Notes: generated by a model not told the origin, from the letters alone. 64,000 nucleotides of DNA from SABY01 sp964523795 (GCA_964523795.1 CAZGAO010000016.1:6103-70102); one strand, 5' to 3'. Shown: positions 17,931-27,210, counted from the first letter of the stretch. Program-made: numbers and translations.

Positions 17931-20657
17931 ATGAAAAAGTTTGTATGCGCATTTTTGGTCTTATTTTCCCTACACAGCGTTTATGCGGTAAATCTCGACA
18001 GCCTTTACGGCATAATAAAAAGCTCGCATTACCCCGATTCTACTAAGTTGGCAGCTTATGAAACAGCAACTAAGCATTTGCTCAAAGTGGATTATGATTC
18101 ATGCAGAAAGGTGTGCGAGCAAGGCCTGCGTTTTTCTGACAGCATTGGCAACCAGCGCTTCAAATGGTCGTTTTACAATCGGATAGGCCGAGCCTGGTAT
18201 CGTGAATCGAACTATGAGGAAGCCATTAATTATTTTATGAAATCGCTGCGAGTTGCCGAGATGGCCGCCGACACCTTTACTATAGCCCAAACCCTGAACA
18301 ATATCGGCATTATGTACGATGAGGCAGAAAACCTTGATAAAGCACTGGAATATTACAATCGCTCGATCGAATACAAAAAGATGCTCAAAGATGTCGATCT
18401 GTTTTCGATAGCCATGACCAAAATGTATTCGGGCATGATTTATCTTAAAAAAAATGATCCCGACCAGGCCGAAACCATTTTTAATGAAGCAAAAGATATG
18501 GCCGAAAAAGTGGATGACCGCTCTAAGAAGTACCGGATTTACGTTATCATTGGCACTTACTATGCTTATGTAGGCTCGCATGATAAGAACCGCCGCTTGA
18601 TTTATGAATCCCTCAAATATTTTTTTCTGGCCGAGGGCGAAATTACTCCCGAAGAAAATCCCCAGGAAAGCTTCCAGTTGCTTTACCAAATTGCTGAAGC
18701 CTACCTTGCTCTGAAAGACCCGGAAAATGGTTTTGAACAATTGGCCAAGGCACGCAAATTAGCCCAAGACCTCGATGATATCAAAAACTGGGAATACATT
18801 TATTTAGTCCTGCACAAATATTTCGCTAGCATCAATGATTATAAATCGGCCTACTTTTACAAGGATTCGATGCAGCAAATCCGCGATTCGATCAATTATC
18901 AGGAACGGCAAAATAGTATTGCCGAAATAGAAGCCAAATATCAAAGCGAGAAAACAGAACGCCAAAACCTCGAACTCCGGCAGGCCAACCTGCGCCAAAA
19001 GCGAATTAGCAATGTTTACCTTGCCTCGCTTTTTCTGCTGGTGATCCTGGGTGTGGCATTTACGTATTTGTTTTCGCGAATACGGCTCAAAAACAAAGCT
19101 CTTATCAAGAGCAAAGCCGAACTGGAACAGGTAAACAAAAACCTGAAAACCGCCAAAGAAGAAACTGAAAAAGCACTCGAGTTCAAATCGCTTTTTCTGG
19201 CCAATATGAGCCACGAAATACGCACCCCCCTGAATATCATCATCGGCTTTACCAGCATCCTTAAAAAGAAAGTGGGCGAAGAAAAACTGCTCGAATACCT
19301 CAACTCGATCGAGATGAGCAGCTACAATTTGCTCAAATTTTTGAATGATATTTTGGATATGTCAAAAATTGAAGCCGGGAAAATTATGCTTAACCCCGAA
19401 AGTATCGATCTAAATTTGATGATTAACAATATCAAAGAGTTATTCCTGCTAAAGGCCACCGAAAAAAACCTCGCGCTTACGGTACATATCGACCCGAAGG
19501 TTCCCACGCCGATTATGATCGATGAAATCCGTTTGAGGCAGATATTGGTAAACCTGATTGGCAATGCTATCAAATTTACTAACGAGGGATATATAAAAAT
19601 TAACATCGATTCGCCGCAAATCGGCCAATATCGATCGCAATATTCATCCACCTGTAATATCCGAATCAGCATCGAAGATTCCGGGATAGGAATTTCGGAA
19701 GATAATCTTGAAGAAATTTTTGAATCCTTCAGGCAGGTCAACACCAAGGAGCAAATGCAACTGGGCGGAAGCGGATTAGGCCTGGCCATTTCCAAACGGC
19801 TGAGCGAAATGATGAAAGGGGAGCTGAGCGTTACCAGCAAAAAAGGCGTGGGTAGTACCTTTACGGTAATTTTTCAGGAAGTGCCGATTGGCATTGCCCA
19901 AAAAACGCATGGACGGAAAACAAATGACCTGAGCAGTGAGCTGGATTACGAATTTACCGGTGGAAGCATTTTAGTTGCCGATGATGAAGAAATGAACCGC
20001 AGCCTGATTAAAGTATGCTTTGAACACACAAAGGTTACAATTTTTGAAGCCGGGAATGGGCAGGAAGCCATCGATATTGCAAAAAAAGAAATGCCCGACA
20101 TTATCCTTATGGATGTTAAAATGCCAATTGTGGACGGGCTGGAAGCCGCAAAAATAATAAAGGGGGACGAGAAGCTGCGGCACATCAACATTATCGCCTT
20201 TTCGGCATCCAATGTTTTCGACAGGCTGGAAAATGAGGAAATCGAATTGTTTTCGGGACTGATAACCAAGCCGGTAATGCTGGAGGAGCTTTACGCAGAA
20301 GCCTCAAAATATTTGCCCTTTCGCCAAAGAGCCGATGGGGATCAGGCCTTGGATGACAACGCTAACGAGTTGACCATCTACCTGGACGGCAAAGATGCTT
20401 ATAAGCCTGCCGTAGTTGATTTCTTAACCTGCAAAAATAAAAATGAATGGGAGCCTGTTTATCAATCCAATTCGATGAGCACCATTCTGGCATTTACCAA
20501 CGAGCTGCATGTTTTTGCCCGCGAAAACGAACTGAATGGTTTGGCCGGATATGCAGAAAAAATTGAGGAGGCAGGAAATAATTTCGACATCGAACAAGTT
20601 AAAGCCCTGCTTCAATTATTTCCCGATCTGATACTTTTAATCAATTCACAAAATTGA
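17931..20657 (+). CDS. Hybrid sensor histidine kinase with TPR sensor region
   Basis: Membrane hybrid kinase of 908 residues. In order: a signal peptide (MKKFVCAFLVLFSLHSVYA), a periplasmic helical region with tetratricopeptide-like repeats (~30-320), a coiled-coil approach, one membrane span (~360-382), a HisKA domain with phospho-acceptor His428 (ANMSHEIRTPLNIIIGF), and an HATPase_c domain (N box LVNLIGNAIKFTNEG, G boxes DSGIGISEDN and GGSGLGLAISKRL). A receiver domain follows with Asp728 (ILMDVKMP), then a ~100-residue C-terminal helical segment that looks like a degenerate HPt. It ends 10 bp before a second RR-kinase gene, so the two probably form one signalling unit. The stimulus is unknown. 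Confidence 0.93.
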   Translation: MKKFVCAFLVLFSLHSVYAVNLDSLYGIIKSSHYPDSTKLAAYETATKHLLKVDYDSCRKVCEQGLRFSDSIGNQRFKWSFYNRIGRAWYRESNYEEAINYFMKSLRVAEMAADTFTIAQTLNNIGIMYDEAENLDKALEYYNRSIEYKKMLKDVDLFSIAMTKMYSGMIYLKKNDPDQAETIFNEAKDMAEKVDDRSKKYRIYVIIGTYYAYVGSHDKNRRLIYESLKYFFLAEGEITPEENPQESFQLLYQIAEAYLALKDPENGFEQLAKARKLAQDLDDIKNWEYIYLVLHKYFASINDYKSAYFYKDSMQQIRDSINYQERQNSIAEIEAKYQSEKTERQNLELRQANLRQKRISNVYLASLFLLVILGVAFTYLFSRIRLKNKALIKSKAELEQVNKNLKTAKEETEKALEFKSLFLANMSHEIRTPLNIIIGFTSILKKKVGEEKLLEYLNSIEMSSYNLLKFLNDILDMSKIEAGKIMLNPESIDLNLMINNIKELFLLKATEKNLALTVHIDPKVPTPIMIDEIRLRQILVNLIGNAIKFTNEGYIKINIDSPQIGQYRSQYSSTCNIRISIEDSGIGISEDNLEEIFESFRQVNTKEQMQLGGSGLGLAISKRLSEMMKGELSVTSKKGVGSTFTVIFQEVPIGIAQKTHGRKTNDLSSELDYEFTGGSILVADDEEMNRSLIKVCFEHTKVTIFEAGNGQEAIDIAKKEMPDIILMDVKMPIVDGLEAAKIIKGDEKLRHINIIAFSASNVFDRLENEEIELFSGLITKPVMLEELYAEASKYLPFRQRADGDQALDDNANELTIYLDGKDAYKPAVVDFLTCKNKNEWEPVYQSNSMSTILAFTNELHVFARENELNGLAGYAEKIEEAGNNFDIEQVKALLQLFPDLILLINSQN

Positions 20658-20667
20658 AAGGTACAAC

Positions 20668-21831
20668 ATGGAAGCACTCTATAATAATAGAGAAATAAAT
20701 ATTTTGGTTGTGGATGACAATCCAAAAAACATTCAAATAATCGGGCAGATACTACACAGCCAGCATTACAACGTTTTTTTTGCCACCAGCGGAGCCGAGG
20801 CCATGGCCATCGTTAGCAGGCGCAAAAACTTCGACCTTATCCTGCTCGACATACTAATGCCCGGCATGGATGGTTTTGAAGTATGTGCCAACCTGAAACG
20901 CGAGGATGCACTAAAGGCCATCCCTGTTATTTTTCTTACCGCCAAAAGTGATACTTCGAGCATTATAAAAGGGCTAAGGCTGGGAGCCAACGATTATGTG
21001 GTGAAGCCCTTTAACGAAGAGGAACTTCAACTGCGCGTAAAAACACAGATAGACCTTAAAAAACAACGCGAGCGTCTGGAAGTACTCAATCAGCATCTAG
21101 AAGAAACCGTAAAAGATAAAACCAGCGAAGTACAGGAAGCCCATAAAAAACTCGCGATACTCGAAAAGGCCAAGAACGATTTTTTGGTCTTGATAAGCCA
21201 CGAACTGCGCACACCCTTAAATATTATCAACGGCTTTACCGAAATACTGCACGATTCGCTACGCCAAACCAAGCATATCGAAGAGCTGAATATCCTGAAG
21301 CATTCAACCAACCGATTGATACGGCTTGCCGAAACAGCCCTTCTGATTACCGAGATTCGATTAGGGAAATACACCCTGGAATACGATGAGATAAATCTGG
21401 AACAGCTTTGCCATAAAGTAGCAAAAAATGCCGGGAAACTATTTCTTAATTATCACTTTGGATACGAGATACATGTAAACGATGGCGCAAAAACCATTCG
21501 CGGCGACAAGAACCTGGTAGAAAACGTGATTAGCCAAATTACCGAAAATGCCATCAAGGCCAGCCAAAACAACAGCCATATCACCTTCAAACTATTCGAG
21601 GAAGAGCAAAACACCGTTTTAGAAATTAAAGATAATGGCACTGGTTTTTCGCAAAAGGATATGGAACGCCTGTTTGAGATTTTTAACAAAAACGGCCCCG
21701 ATGTTACTTATGATGGTTTTGGGCTGGGGCTGTTTACAGCAAAGCTCATAATGAATCTTCACTCTGGCGAGGTTTTGATGAAGAATAATGATGAAGGCGG
21801 AGCAAGCGTAAGTTTGGTTTTCAGGCGATAA
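20668..21831 (+). CDS. Response regulator-histidine kinase hybrid (soluble)
   Basis: Cytoplasmic 387-residue protein with no membrane segment. An N-terminal receiver domain (~10-125; acidic pair at 16-17, phospho-acceptor Asp61 in LILLDILMPGMDGF, Lys113 in YVVKPF) is followed by a coiled coil (~125-168). Then come a HisKA domain with His178 (LISHELRTPLNIINGF) and an HATPase_c domain (ITENAIKAS, DNGTGFSQKD, FGLGLFTAKL). It is co-transcribed with the upstream TPR kinase. The arrangement suggests phosphotransfer between the two proteins; no DNA-binding output domain is encoded in either. Confidence 0.93.
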   Translation: MEALYNNREINILVVDDNPKNIQIIGQILHSQHYNVFFATSGAEAMAIVSRRKNFDLILLDILMPGMDGFEVCANLKREDALKAIPVIFLTAKSDTSSIIKGLRLGANDYVVKPFNEEELQLRVKTQIDLKKQRERLEVLNQHLEETVKDKTSEVQEAHKKLAILEKAKNDFLVLISHELRTPLNIINGFTEILHDSLRQTKHIEELNILKHSTNRLIRLAETALLITEIRLGKYTLEYDEINLEQLCHKVAKNAGKLFLNYHFGYEIHVNDGAKTIRGDKNLVENVISQITENAIKASQNNSHITFKLFEEEQNTVLEIKDNGTGFSQKDMERLFEIFNKNGPDVTYDGFGLGLFTAKLIMNLHSGEVLMKNNDEGGASVSLVFRR

Positions 21832-22137
21832 GCATCATCTATCTTACTGTCAATCTTTCCAGTTATTTTCCATTTACAATAATATTTCTTGTTCTTTTTT
21901 CTTGATAAAAAAGAAACAAAAAATCAAGAAAGTTTGATGCTAGCTGCCGCACTAGCAGCCGCTGCCCGCCAAACTTTCGACCCACGCGCCTAGCTGTCTA
22001 ACGCAATATAACTTTTGTGCCATCAAATCCTAATGTATCATTTAGTAGGGACAAAAGTACCATAGATTTATAATCAATAACACAAAATGCTGAACTGGTG
22101 AAAAACTTAACAGTCTGACTTTATGGACACCCCCAGG
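21832..22137. repeat. Convergent intergenic region with dispersed-repeat-like sequence
   Basis: This gap lies between two convergent gene ends. Bases 21890-22010 hold an A/T-rich hairpin (TTTCTTGAT at 21898-21906, ATCAAGAAA at 21923-21931), then a GC-rich stretch with AGCTGCCGC...AGCAGCC half-repeats. It resembles intergenic sequence I associate with many Bacteroidota genomes, which is recollection and not a search. A reverse-strand TACTTTTG box sits at 22052-22059. No convincing ORF is present. Confidence 0.45.
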
Positions 22138-23310
22138 TCATTCCGAGAAAATAATAAACTCTTTTCTTAAACTTGAAAACTCCGGGTGGTTTTTGCTGGA
22201 GATCAAGCGCTGGGCAGCTACCACAAAACTTTGCCCTTTTTCGGTCAAACTTATCAACTCGCCATCCAGTTTTATCAAACCTTTATTTAGCGATTGCTGA
22301 ACGATGGCTTCGCTAAATTTTTTATCCCAGCTCAAATGTTTATTCAAGTGGCTTTTGCGCCGCTCCTCAAGGTTGTCGTTTTCGCCGCTGTGATTAAAAA
22401 TATGTATGGCAAGGGTCATTTGAGCAAACTCCAGCTTTTGGCGGCTGGTTCTTCTAAGGATTGATAGTAAGCCACGCTGGGGCGCAAAGATAAAAACCAC
22501 AAAAAACAAAAATCCGCACATGGTGGCCATCGAGCCTGAGATGGAAGCATCGATAAAGCGAGCCAGCCAATAACCGGCTATCGCTGACACAATGCCTATG
22601 GCAACCGCAATGAACAGCATTGTTTTTAAATTATCGGTAAGCAGGTAAGCTGTAGCTGCCGGAACAATCATAAGTGCCACCACCAGTATGGCTCCCACCG
22701 CATCAAAGGCTCCCACCGTAGTTACCGACACCAACGACATGAGCGCGTAATTGATGGCCACCGGGGCAAAGCCCAAACTGGCCGCAAGCCCTGAATCGAA
22801 GGTACTCAGTTTTAATTCTTTGAAAAATAAAAATACAAATAAGATATTGAGTAGCAAAATGGCCTGCATTACCCAGGCATTTTGTGGACCTATATCGTAG
22901 CCCCAAACCACAAGCCGGTCGAAGGGAGCAAAGGCGATTTCGCCCATAAGCACCGCATCGGTGTCGATGTGAACGTTGGCCACGTTACGCGAAATAAGAA
23001 TTACGCCAATGCTGAACAAGGCCGGAAAAACCAGGCCTATGGCGGCATCTTCTTTTACAAGCCTGGTTTTGCTTATAAGCTCCACCAAGACCACGGTAAA
23101 CAAACCGGTGGCTGCAGCCAGGATGATGAGCAGGGGTGAATTGAGCGAACCAGCCACCAAAAAACCCACCACTATGCCCGGTAAAATAGCATGGCTGATG
23201 GCATCGCTAACCATAGCCATTTTGCGCAACACCAGAAAAACTCCGGGGATGGCGCAACTTACTGCAACAAGGGCAGCAATCCATTGTATTTCTATTTGTG
23301 GTGTGCTCAT
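22138..23310 (-). CDS. Metal ABC transporter permease with C-terminal winged-helix-like domain (TroD/ZnuB family)
   Basis: Second permease of a cluster A-I metal importer, 390 residues. Residues ~1-278 form about eight membrane segments with family motifs (SDAISHAILPGIVVGFLV, DAVGAILVVALMIVPAATAY). Residues ~290-370 are soluble and look like a winged helix: AIVQQSLNKGLIKLDGELIS followed by LTEKGQ, the recognition-helix-plus-wing pattern of DtxR-type repressors. Classical permeases are ~280 residues and lack this tail. Its start abuts the stop of the upstream permease with no gap, so the two are translationally coupled. Confidence 0.9.
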   Translation of the reverse strand: MSTPQIEIQWIAALVAVSCAIPGVFLVLRKMAMVSDAISHAILPGIVVGFLVAGSLNSPLLIILAAATGLFTVVLVELISKTRLVKEDAAIGLVFPALFSIGVILISRNVANVHIDTDAVLMGEIAFAPFDRLVVWGYDIGPQNAWVMQAILLLNILFVFLFFKELKLSTFDSGLAASLGFAPVAINYALMSLVSVTTVGAFDAVGAILVVALMIVPAATAYLLTDNLKTMLFIAVAIGIVSAIAGYWLARFIDASISGSMATMCGFLFFVVFIFAPQRGLLSILRRTSRQKLEFAQMTLAIHIFNHSGENDNLEERRKSHLNKHLSWDKKFSEAIVQQSLNKGLIKLDGELISLTEKGQSFVVAAQRLISSKNHPEFSSLRKEFIIFSE

Positions 23311-24435
23311 TTATATCATCCTCCCCGATTTTATGGCCTCGCCGGCTTTGCTAATGCCCAAGTCGGTAAGGCACCATTCATTTTCTTTGGTAATGCTCAC
23401 CAGTCCCTCGTGGCGCAGTGCCTTGAGTGTTTTTCGATTATAGCCTGGTAAGGTTTTTATAATGGCCAGCGAATGCTCATGCTTGATATTTTGGTGCGAG
23501 CGGCAGGTATCGTACATGCCTTGCAAAAGCGTGTTCAAAGCCAGCGACTTCCGATTTTTATTTTTTTGCCAGGCCAATGCCATTAAGCCCCGCCCTGGCG
23601 CAAACACAAACGAAATCACAACAATCATCACCGACACCAAAACAATGACCGGCCCGGTGGACAAGTTGTTGCCCACGCTGGAAATGCCTGTACCCACCAC
23701 ACCAGACAAAATGCCAAATATCCCCGAAAGGACTATCATGCCGCTCATCCGGTTGGTCCACTGCCGCGCCGCTGCCGCTGGGGCAATAAGCAAAGCACTC
23801 ATTAGGATAACCCCAACGGTTTGCAGGCCAATGACGATCGAAAGCACGATAAGCGTGTTTACCACCATATCCATCCACCGTTGACTAAAACCCAGCGAGC
23901 GGGCAAATTGCGGGTCGAAAGTAATCAACTTCAATTCTTTCCATAAAAGAAGAATTACAATAATAGCAAAAGCAGCGATGGCTCCCATGCTTATCACATC
24001 CTGCCGCAGCAGGGTGGCGGCCTGGCCAAAGAGATAAGTTTCCAGGCCAGCCTGGTTGGCGTTTTCCATACGCTGAATAAAGGTAAGTAAAACCAATCCG
24101 AAGCCAAAGAATACGGCGAGGACGATAGCCAACGCAGCATCACTTTTTATGCGTGTATTTTTTACAATCGACGAAATCCAAAAGGTGGCCAGCCATCCGG
24201 CCAGTGCTGCACCACCAAAAATGAGCAGCGTATTTTTTGTTCCGCTAAGGATAAAAGCCATGGCTATGCCCGGCAGCGAAGCGTGAGCCACCGCATCGCC
24301 CAGCAGGCTTTGCTTGCGCAACACGGCGAACACACCCAGCACACCGCTCATCAAACCCAAAAAAGCGGTTCCCAGGCCAATGACTTGCGTGGTGTAATCG
24401 GTAAAAAGTCCGGTAAAAAAATCGTAATAGTCCAT
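23311..24435 (-). CDS. Metal ABC transporter permease with C-terminal winged-helix-like domain (TroC/MntB family)
   Basis: First permease of the metal importer, 374 residues. About eight membrane helices occupy residues ~10-283, with the family motifs GDAVAHASLPGIAMAFILSG and QTVGVILMSALLIAPAAAAR. Residues ~296-368 form a charged soluble domain ending LKALRHEGLVSITKENEWCL followed by TDLG, a winged-helix-like signature. No metal-binding dimerisation domain follows. A permease-repressor fusion is known for chlamydial YtgC, where the tail is cleaved off as YtgR; similarity to that arrangement is my inference. It starts 4 bp after the ATPase gene. Confidence 0.9.
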   Translation of the reverse strand: MDYYDFFTGLFTDYTTQVIGLGTAFLGLMSGVLGVFAVLRKQSLLGDAVAHASLPGIAMAFILSGTKNTLLIFGGAALAGWLATFWISSIVKNTRIKSDAALAIVLAVFFGFGLVLLTFIQRMENANQAGLETYLFGQAATLLRQDVISMGAIAAFAIIVILLLWKELKLITFDPQFARSLGFSQRWMDMVVNTLIVLSIVIGLQTVGVILMSALLIAPAAAARQWTNRMSGMIVLSGIFGILSGVVGTGISSVGNNLSTGPVIVLVSVMIVVISFVFAPGRGLMALAWQKNKNRKSLALNTLLQGMYDTCRSHQNIKHEHSLAIIKTLPGYNRKTLKALRHEGLVSITKENEWCLTDLGISKAGEAIKSGRMI

Positions 24436-24439
24436 CTAT

Positions 24440-25168
24440 TTATGGTGCCACAGTTAATTTAGCTCCATAAGTCATTTCCAAATTCCGCTCGTTGTAAGTG
24501 TCGGCAACGGAGCCAGAGGCAATTTTGCGCACATTCAAAAAAGTAAGCCAGTCGAAATATTCGCTTACCGTTTGTAGGTCGTGATGAACCACCACCACTG
24601 TTTTGCCACGGCTTTTCAATTCTTTCAAAATATTGATAATGGCTTTTTCGGTGGTAACATCCACGCCCTGAAAAGGCTCATCCATAAAATAAATGTCCGC
24701 ATCCTGCACTAAAGCTCTGGCCAGAAACACACGCTGCTGCTGCCCGCCCGAGAGCTGGCTTATCTGCCGCATGGCCAAATCGCTGAGGCCGGCTTTTTCG
24801 ATGGCTTGTTCGGCCAGCTTTTTCTCAGCACGGCCAGGTCTGCGTATCCATCCCAACTTTCCATAAGTTCCCATCAAAACCACATCTTTTACGGTAGTAG
24901 GAAAATCCCAGTCCACGCTGCCCTTTTGCGGAACATAACCAATGCGCGAACGCACCTTTCGATAGCTGCTGCCCAACAATTGCACACTGCCGGCGAGGGG
25001 TTTAACAATTTCGAGTATCGCCTTAATTAGCGTTGACTTGCCTGCCCCGTTTGGACCAACAATAGCCATCATTACCCCGGCGGGTACTTCGAGGTCGATG
25101 TCCCATAATACCGGTTTAAATTTGTAGGCTACGGTAAGGTCGTTTATTTCGATCGCATTTTTACTCAT
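24440..25168 (-). CDS. Metal ABC transporter ATP-binding protein
   Basis: Cytoplasmic ATPase that powers the two permeases, 242 residues. Walker A is IVGPNGAGKSTLIKAIL (~34-50), the Q loop is in RIGYVPQKG, the signature is LSGGQQQRVFLARAL and Walker B is IYFMDEPFQGVD. The H-loop is VVVHHDLQ. RSRIGYVPQKGSVDWDFPTT is characteristic of the Mn/Zn/Fe (TroB/ZnuC/MntA) family. Its ATG overlaps the solute-binding protein stop by 8 bp. Confidence 0.95.
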   Translation of the reverse strand: MSKNAIEINDLTVAYKFKPVLWDIDLEVPAGVMMAIVGPNGAGKSTLIKAILEIVKPLAGSVQLLGSSYRKVRSRIGYVPQKGSVDWDFPTTVKDVVLMGTYGKLGWIRRPGRAEKKLAEQAIEKAGLSDLAMRQISQLSGGQQQRVFLARALVQDADIYFMDEPFQGVDVTTEKAIINILKELKSRGKTVVVVHHDLQTVSEYFDWLTFLNVRKIASGSVADTYNERNLEMTYGAKLTVAP

Positions 25169-26120
25169 TCGTATTTTTTAAAGCACCAACAATAGTCGCA
25201 ACATTGTAGCGATACATTCCAACATAAGTTCCTTCGGGAGTTGCGGCACTACCCAGCGCATCCGAAAACAGCTCCCCTCCTATTTTAACATCCATCCCAC
25301 GAGCCTGCACGGCATCGCGCAAGGCTTGTATGTTGCGCACCGGCACCGAGGATTCCACAAAAACAGCCGGAATCTTACGTTCAAAAATAAAATCTGCCAT
25401 TTTACGTACATCGGCGGCACCGGCTTCCGAAACGGTGCTTATACCTTGCAAGCCTACTACCTCAAAATTGTAGGCTCGACCAAAATACTCAAAGGCATCG
25501 TGGGCAGTTATCAAAACCCGCTTTTCAGGCTCCAGCTTAGCAATGCTTTGCTTTACCTCATTTTGCATCTGCGCCAGTTCGTTAAGGTAAGTGCTCAAGC
25601 GTTCCTTGTAAAAATTTCCGTTGGCGGTATCATTTTCCGAAAGGATCTGAGCCACATATTGCGCCGCAAGCTTCCAATTGTTGATATCGAACCAGATATG
25701 CGGATCGTGCTGGGCATATTCAGCATTGGCTTTTATAAGTTTCTGCTCAGGAATAGCATCGCCGATAGCATAGGTTTTTTGCGATGAGGATTGCATCTTT
25801 TCCAAAATATCCACCAGCTTGCCTTCGAGATGCAATCCATTGTAAATAATTATATCGGCTTCGTACAATTTAGTAACATCACTTTCGGTGGCCTTGTACA
25901 GGTGCGGATCAACACCCGATCCCATCAAACCCTGAACAATTATTTTATCGCCACCAAGCTGATTAAGCAAATCGGTAATCATGGTTGTGGTGGTAACTAC
26001 CCTTAATTTACCCGAAGTTTTGTCTTCTGATTTTGTCGCACTTTGATTGCAGGCTGCAACAAAAACAAGCACTGCAATGCCAAGAATAAAAAAGAAGCGA
26101 TTTTTAATTTTATGATTCAT
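25161..26120 (-). CDS. Metal ABC transporter substrate-binding lipoprotein (TroA/ZnuA-like)
   Basis: Periplasmic cluster A-I binding protein anchored as a lipoprotein, 319 residues with lipobox LVFVAAC (Cys24). Likely metal ligands are His73 (GVDPHLYKAT), His141 (HDPHIWFD), His207 (LITAHDAF) and Asp287 (LFSDALG). Three histidines plus aspartate is the TroA/ZnuA pattern; Mn-specific PsaA/MntC proteins have Glu at the third position. There is no His-rich loop. Zinc, or broad specificity, is therefore more likely than strict manganese, but substrate remains inferred. It precedes its ATPase and permeases in one operon and follows a beta-barrel gene by 45 bp. Confidence 0.93.
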   Translation of the reverse strand: MNHKIKNRFFFILGIAVLVFVAACNQSATKSEDKTSGKLRVVTTTTMITDLLNQLGGDKIIVQGLMGSGVDPHLYKATESDVTKLYEADIIIYNGLHLEGKLVDILEKMQSSSQKTYAIGDAIPEQKLIKANAEYAQHDPHIWFDINNWKLAAQYVAQILSENDTANGNFYKERLSTYLNELAQMQNEVKQSIAKLEPEKRVLITAHDAFEYFGRAYNFEVVGLQGISTVSEAGAADVRKMADFIFERKIPAVFVESSVPVRNIQALRDAVQARGMDVKIGGELFSDALGSAATPEGTYVGMYRYNVATIVGALKNTNE

Positions 26121-26165
26121 TATTTATGGATAATTTAATAATAGATAAATGTCTTGAAAAAAAAA

Positions 26166-26951
26166 TTATTCAGGAATGCGCCAACTGATGCCTGCATTGA
26201 TAAAATAATCGGGCGAGATTTCAGAAAGGCCGATCCCTCCTGAAGCATCAATCTGCAAATTCGGCATCAGTAAGAAGGTGAGACCAGCATCCAGGCGATG
26301 GTCAGGACTTTCGTCCTGGGGCAAAAAACCATAACTTTCGACAAAGGCACTCATTTTATCGCTAATTCCATAGCCCAAAACCAGGCTGTAAACGCCAGCG
26401 GGTTGAGGATCTGAGCCATTCCATCTACCGCCCAGATTAATACCCAGACCCAGCCGATCCGTGAGCGTATAACCGATGGCAAACCGCAAGTCGCTGGCGA
26501 GATACTCGGGCGAGAAGTCTTCGTGCCCGCTACCGGGAATCTCAACCGTGGCCATAAAGGCCATCTCGGGCACCAGGCCTTCCTCTTCAAGCATCTTTAA
26601 CTTAATACCGGCAAATACCGGTGCCATCCCCGAGGTACTCACTTCTTCGCCTTGTTCCGGTTTATCGCTGTGCTGCAAAAATGCCGAGCCCAAACGAAGT
26701 TCATAATTTTTATTGATGCCATAGCGAAACAGGGTGGTGAACAGGGCCAGGTTTTCAGTTTTAATTTTATTGGCTTCATCGCCTTCAAACACAAAACCCG
26801 TTTCGATTTGCAAATGGCCTTTGGGTACTATTGCCGCCGACTCGGTTTGATCAGGACGGTCGGTGATTAAAGCGGGAGGATTCGAATCCTGCGCCTTCAA
26901 AACAAATATAAAAAGGACGAAAAATAATAAAGATAAAAAGTGTTTTTTCAT
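26166..26951 (-). CDS. Outer-membrane beta-barrel 'transporter' (phenol MetA-pathway family)
   Basis: About 261 residues with a signal peptide (MKKHFLSLLFFVLFIFVLKA, cleavage near AQD). The conserved start PALITDRPDQTESAAIVPKG and the alternating beta-strand pattern (RLGLGINLGGRWNG, VLGYGISDKM) to a C-terminal GISWRIPE are typical of the family named for phenol-degradation outer-membrane proteins, whose real substrates are mostly unknown. I chose the ATG at 26951 because it gives a clean signal peptide; an ATG 39 bases upstream would add 13 residues. It is first in the metal-ABC operon, so a role in getting metal across the outer membrane is a reasonable inference. Confidence 0.8.
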   Translation of the reverse strand: MKKHFLSLLFFVLFIFVLKAQDSNPPALITDRPDQTESAAIVPKGHLQIETGFVFEGDEANKIKTENLALFTTLFRYGINKNYELRLGSAFLQHSDKPEQGEEVSTSGMAPVFAGIKLKMLEEEGLVPEMAFMATVEIPGSGHEDFSPEYLASDLRFAIGYTLTDRLGLGINLGGRWNGSDPQPAGVYSLVLGYGISDKMSAFVESYGFLPQDESPDHRLDAGLTFLLMPNLQIDASGGIGLSEISPDYFINAGISWRIPE

Positions 26952-27130
26952 ATCAACAGATTTTAGTCTTTGTTTTAATTGGTTCAGCATATTTTGCGGA
27001 TAAAAAATATTCGTAACCCAAGCTAATTTTTGACAGTGAATTCAAAACCTGGTTGCACCCGGCTTCTTCATCCCCCATCTAAAAAAAAGCAAACTTACTT
27101 GTTTTTCAGCAAAAAATGCTTTTTACGTTA

Positions 27131-27210
27131 GTCACCCCGTGAATTCTTTTAGCCAATGTTGCAATTTTCAAAATTTAGCACTGCTGCTTAGGCAGGATTC
27201 ATGGGGTGAC
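27131..27210. repeat. 80-bp element bounded by inverted repeats
   Basis: The left arm GTCACCCCGTGAATTC and right arm GATTCATGGGGTGAC are inverted copies with one or two mismatches, separated by ~50 A/T-rich bases. It may be a small mobile palindrome or an operator/terminator structure; nothing else distinguishes these. Confidence 0.5.

Noticed and set aside
25161..26120. Naming the binding protein as manganese-specific (MntA/PsaA)
   Set aside because: The third ligand is His207, not Glu, which favours the TroA/ZnuA type; no symbol assigned.
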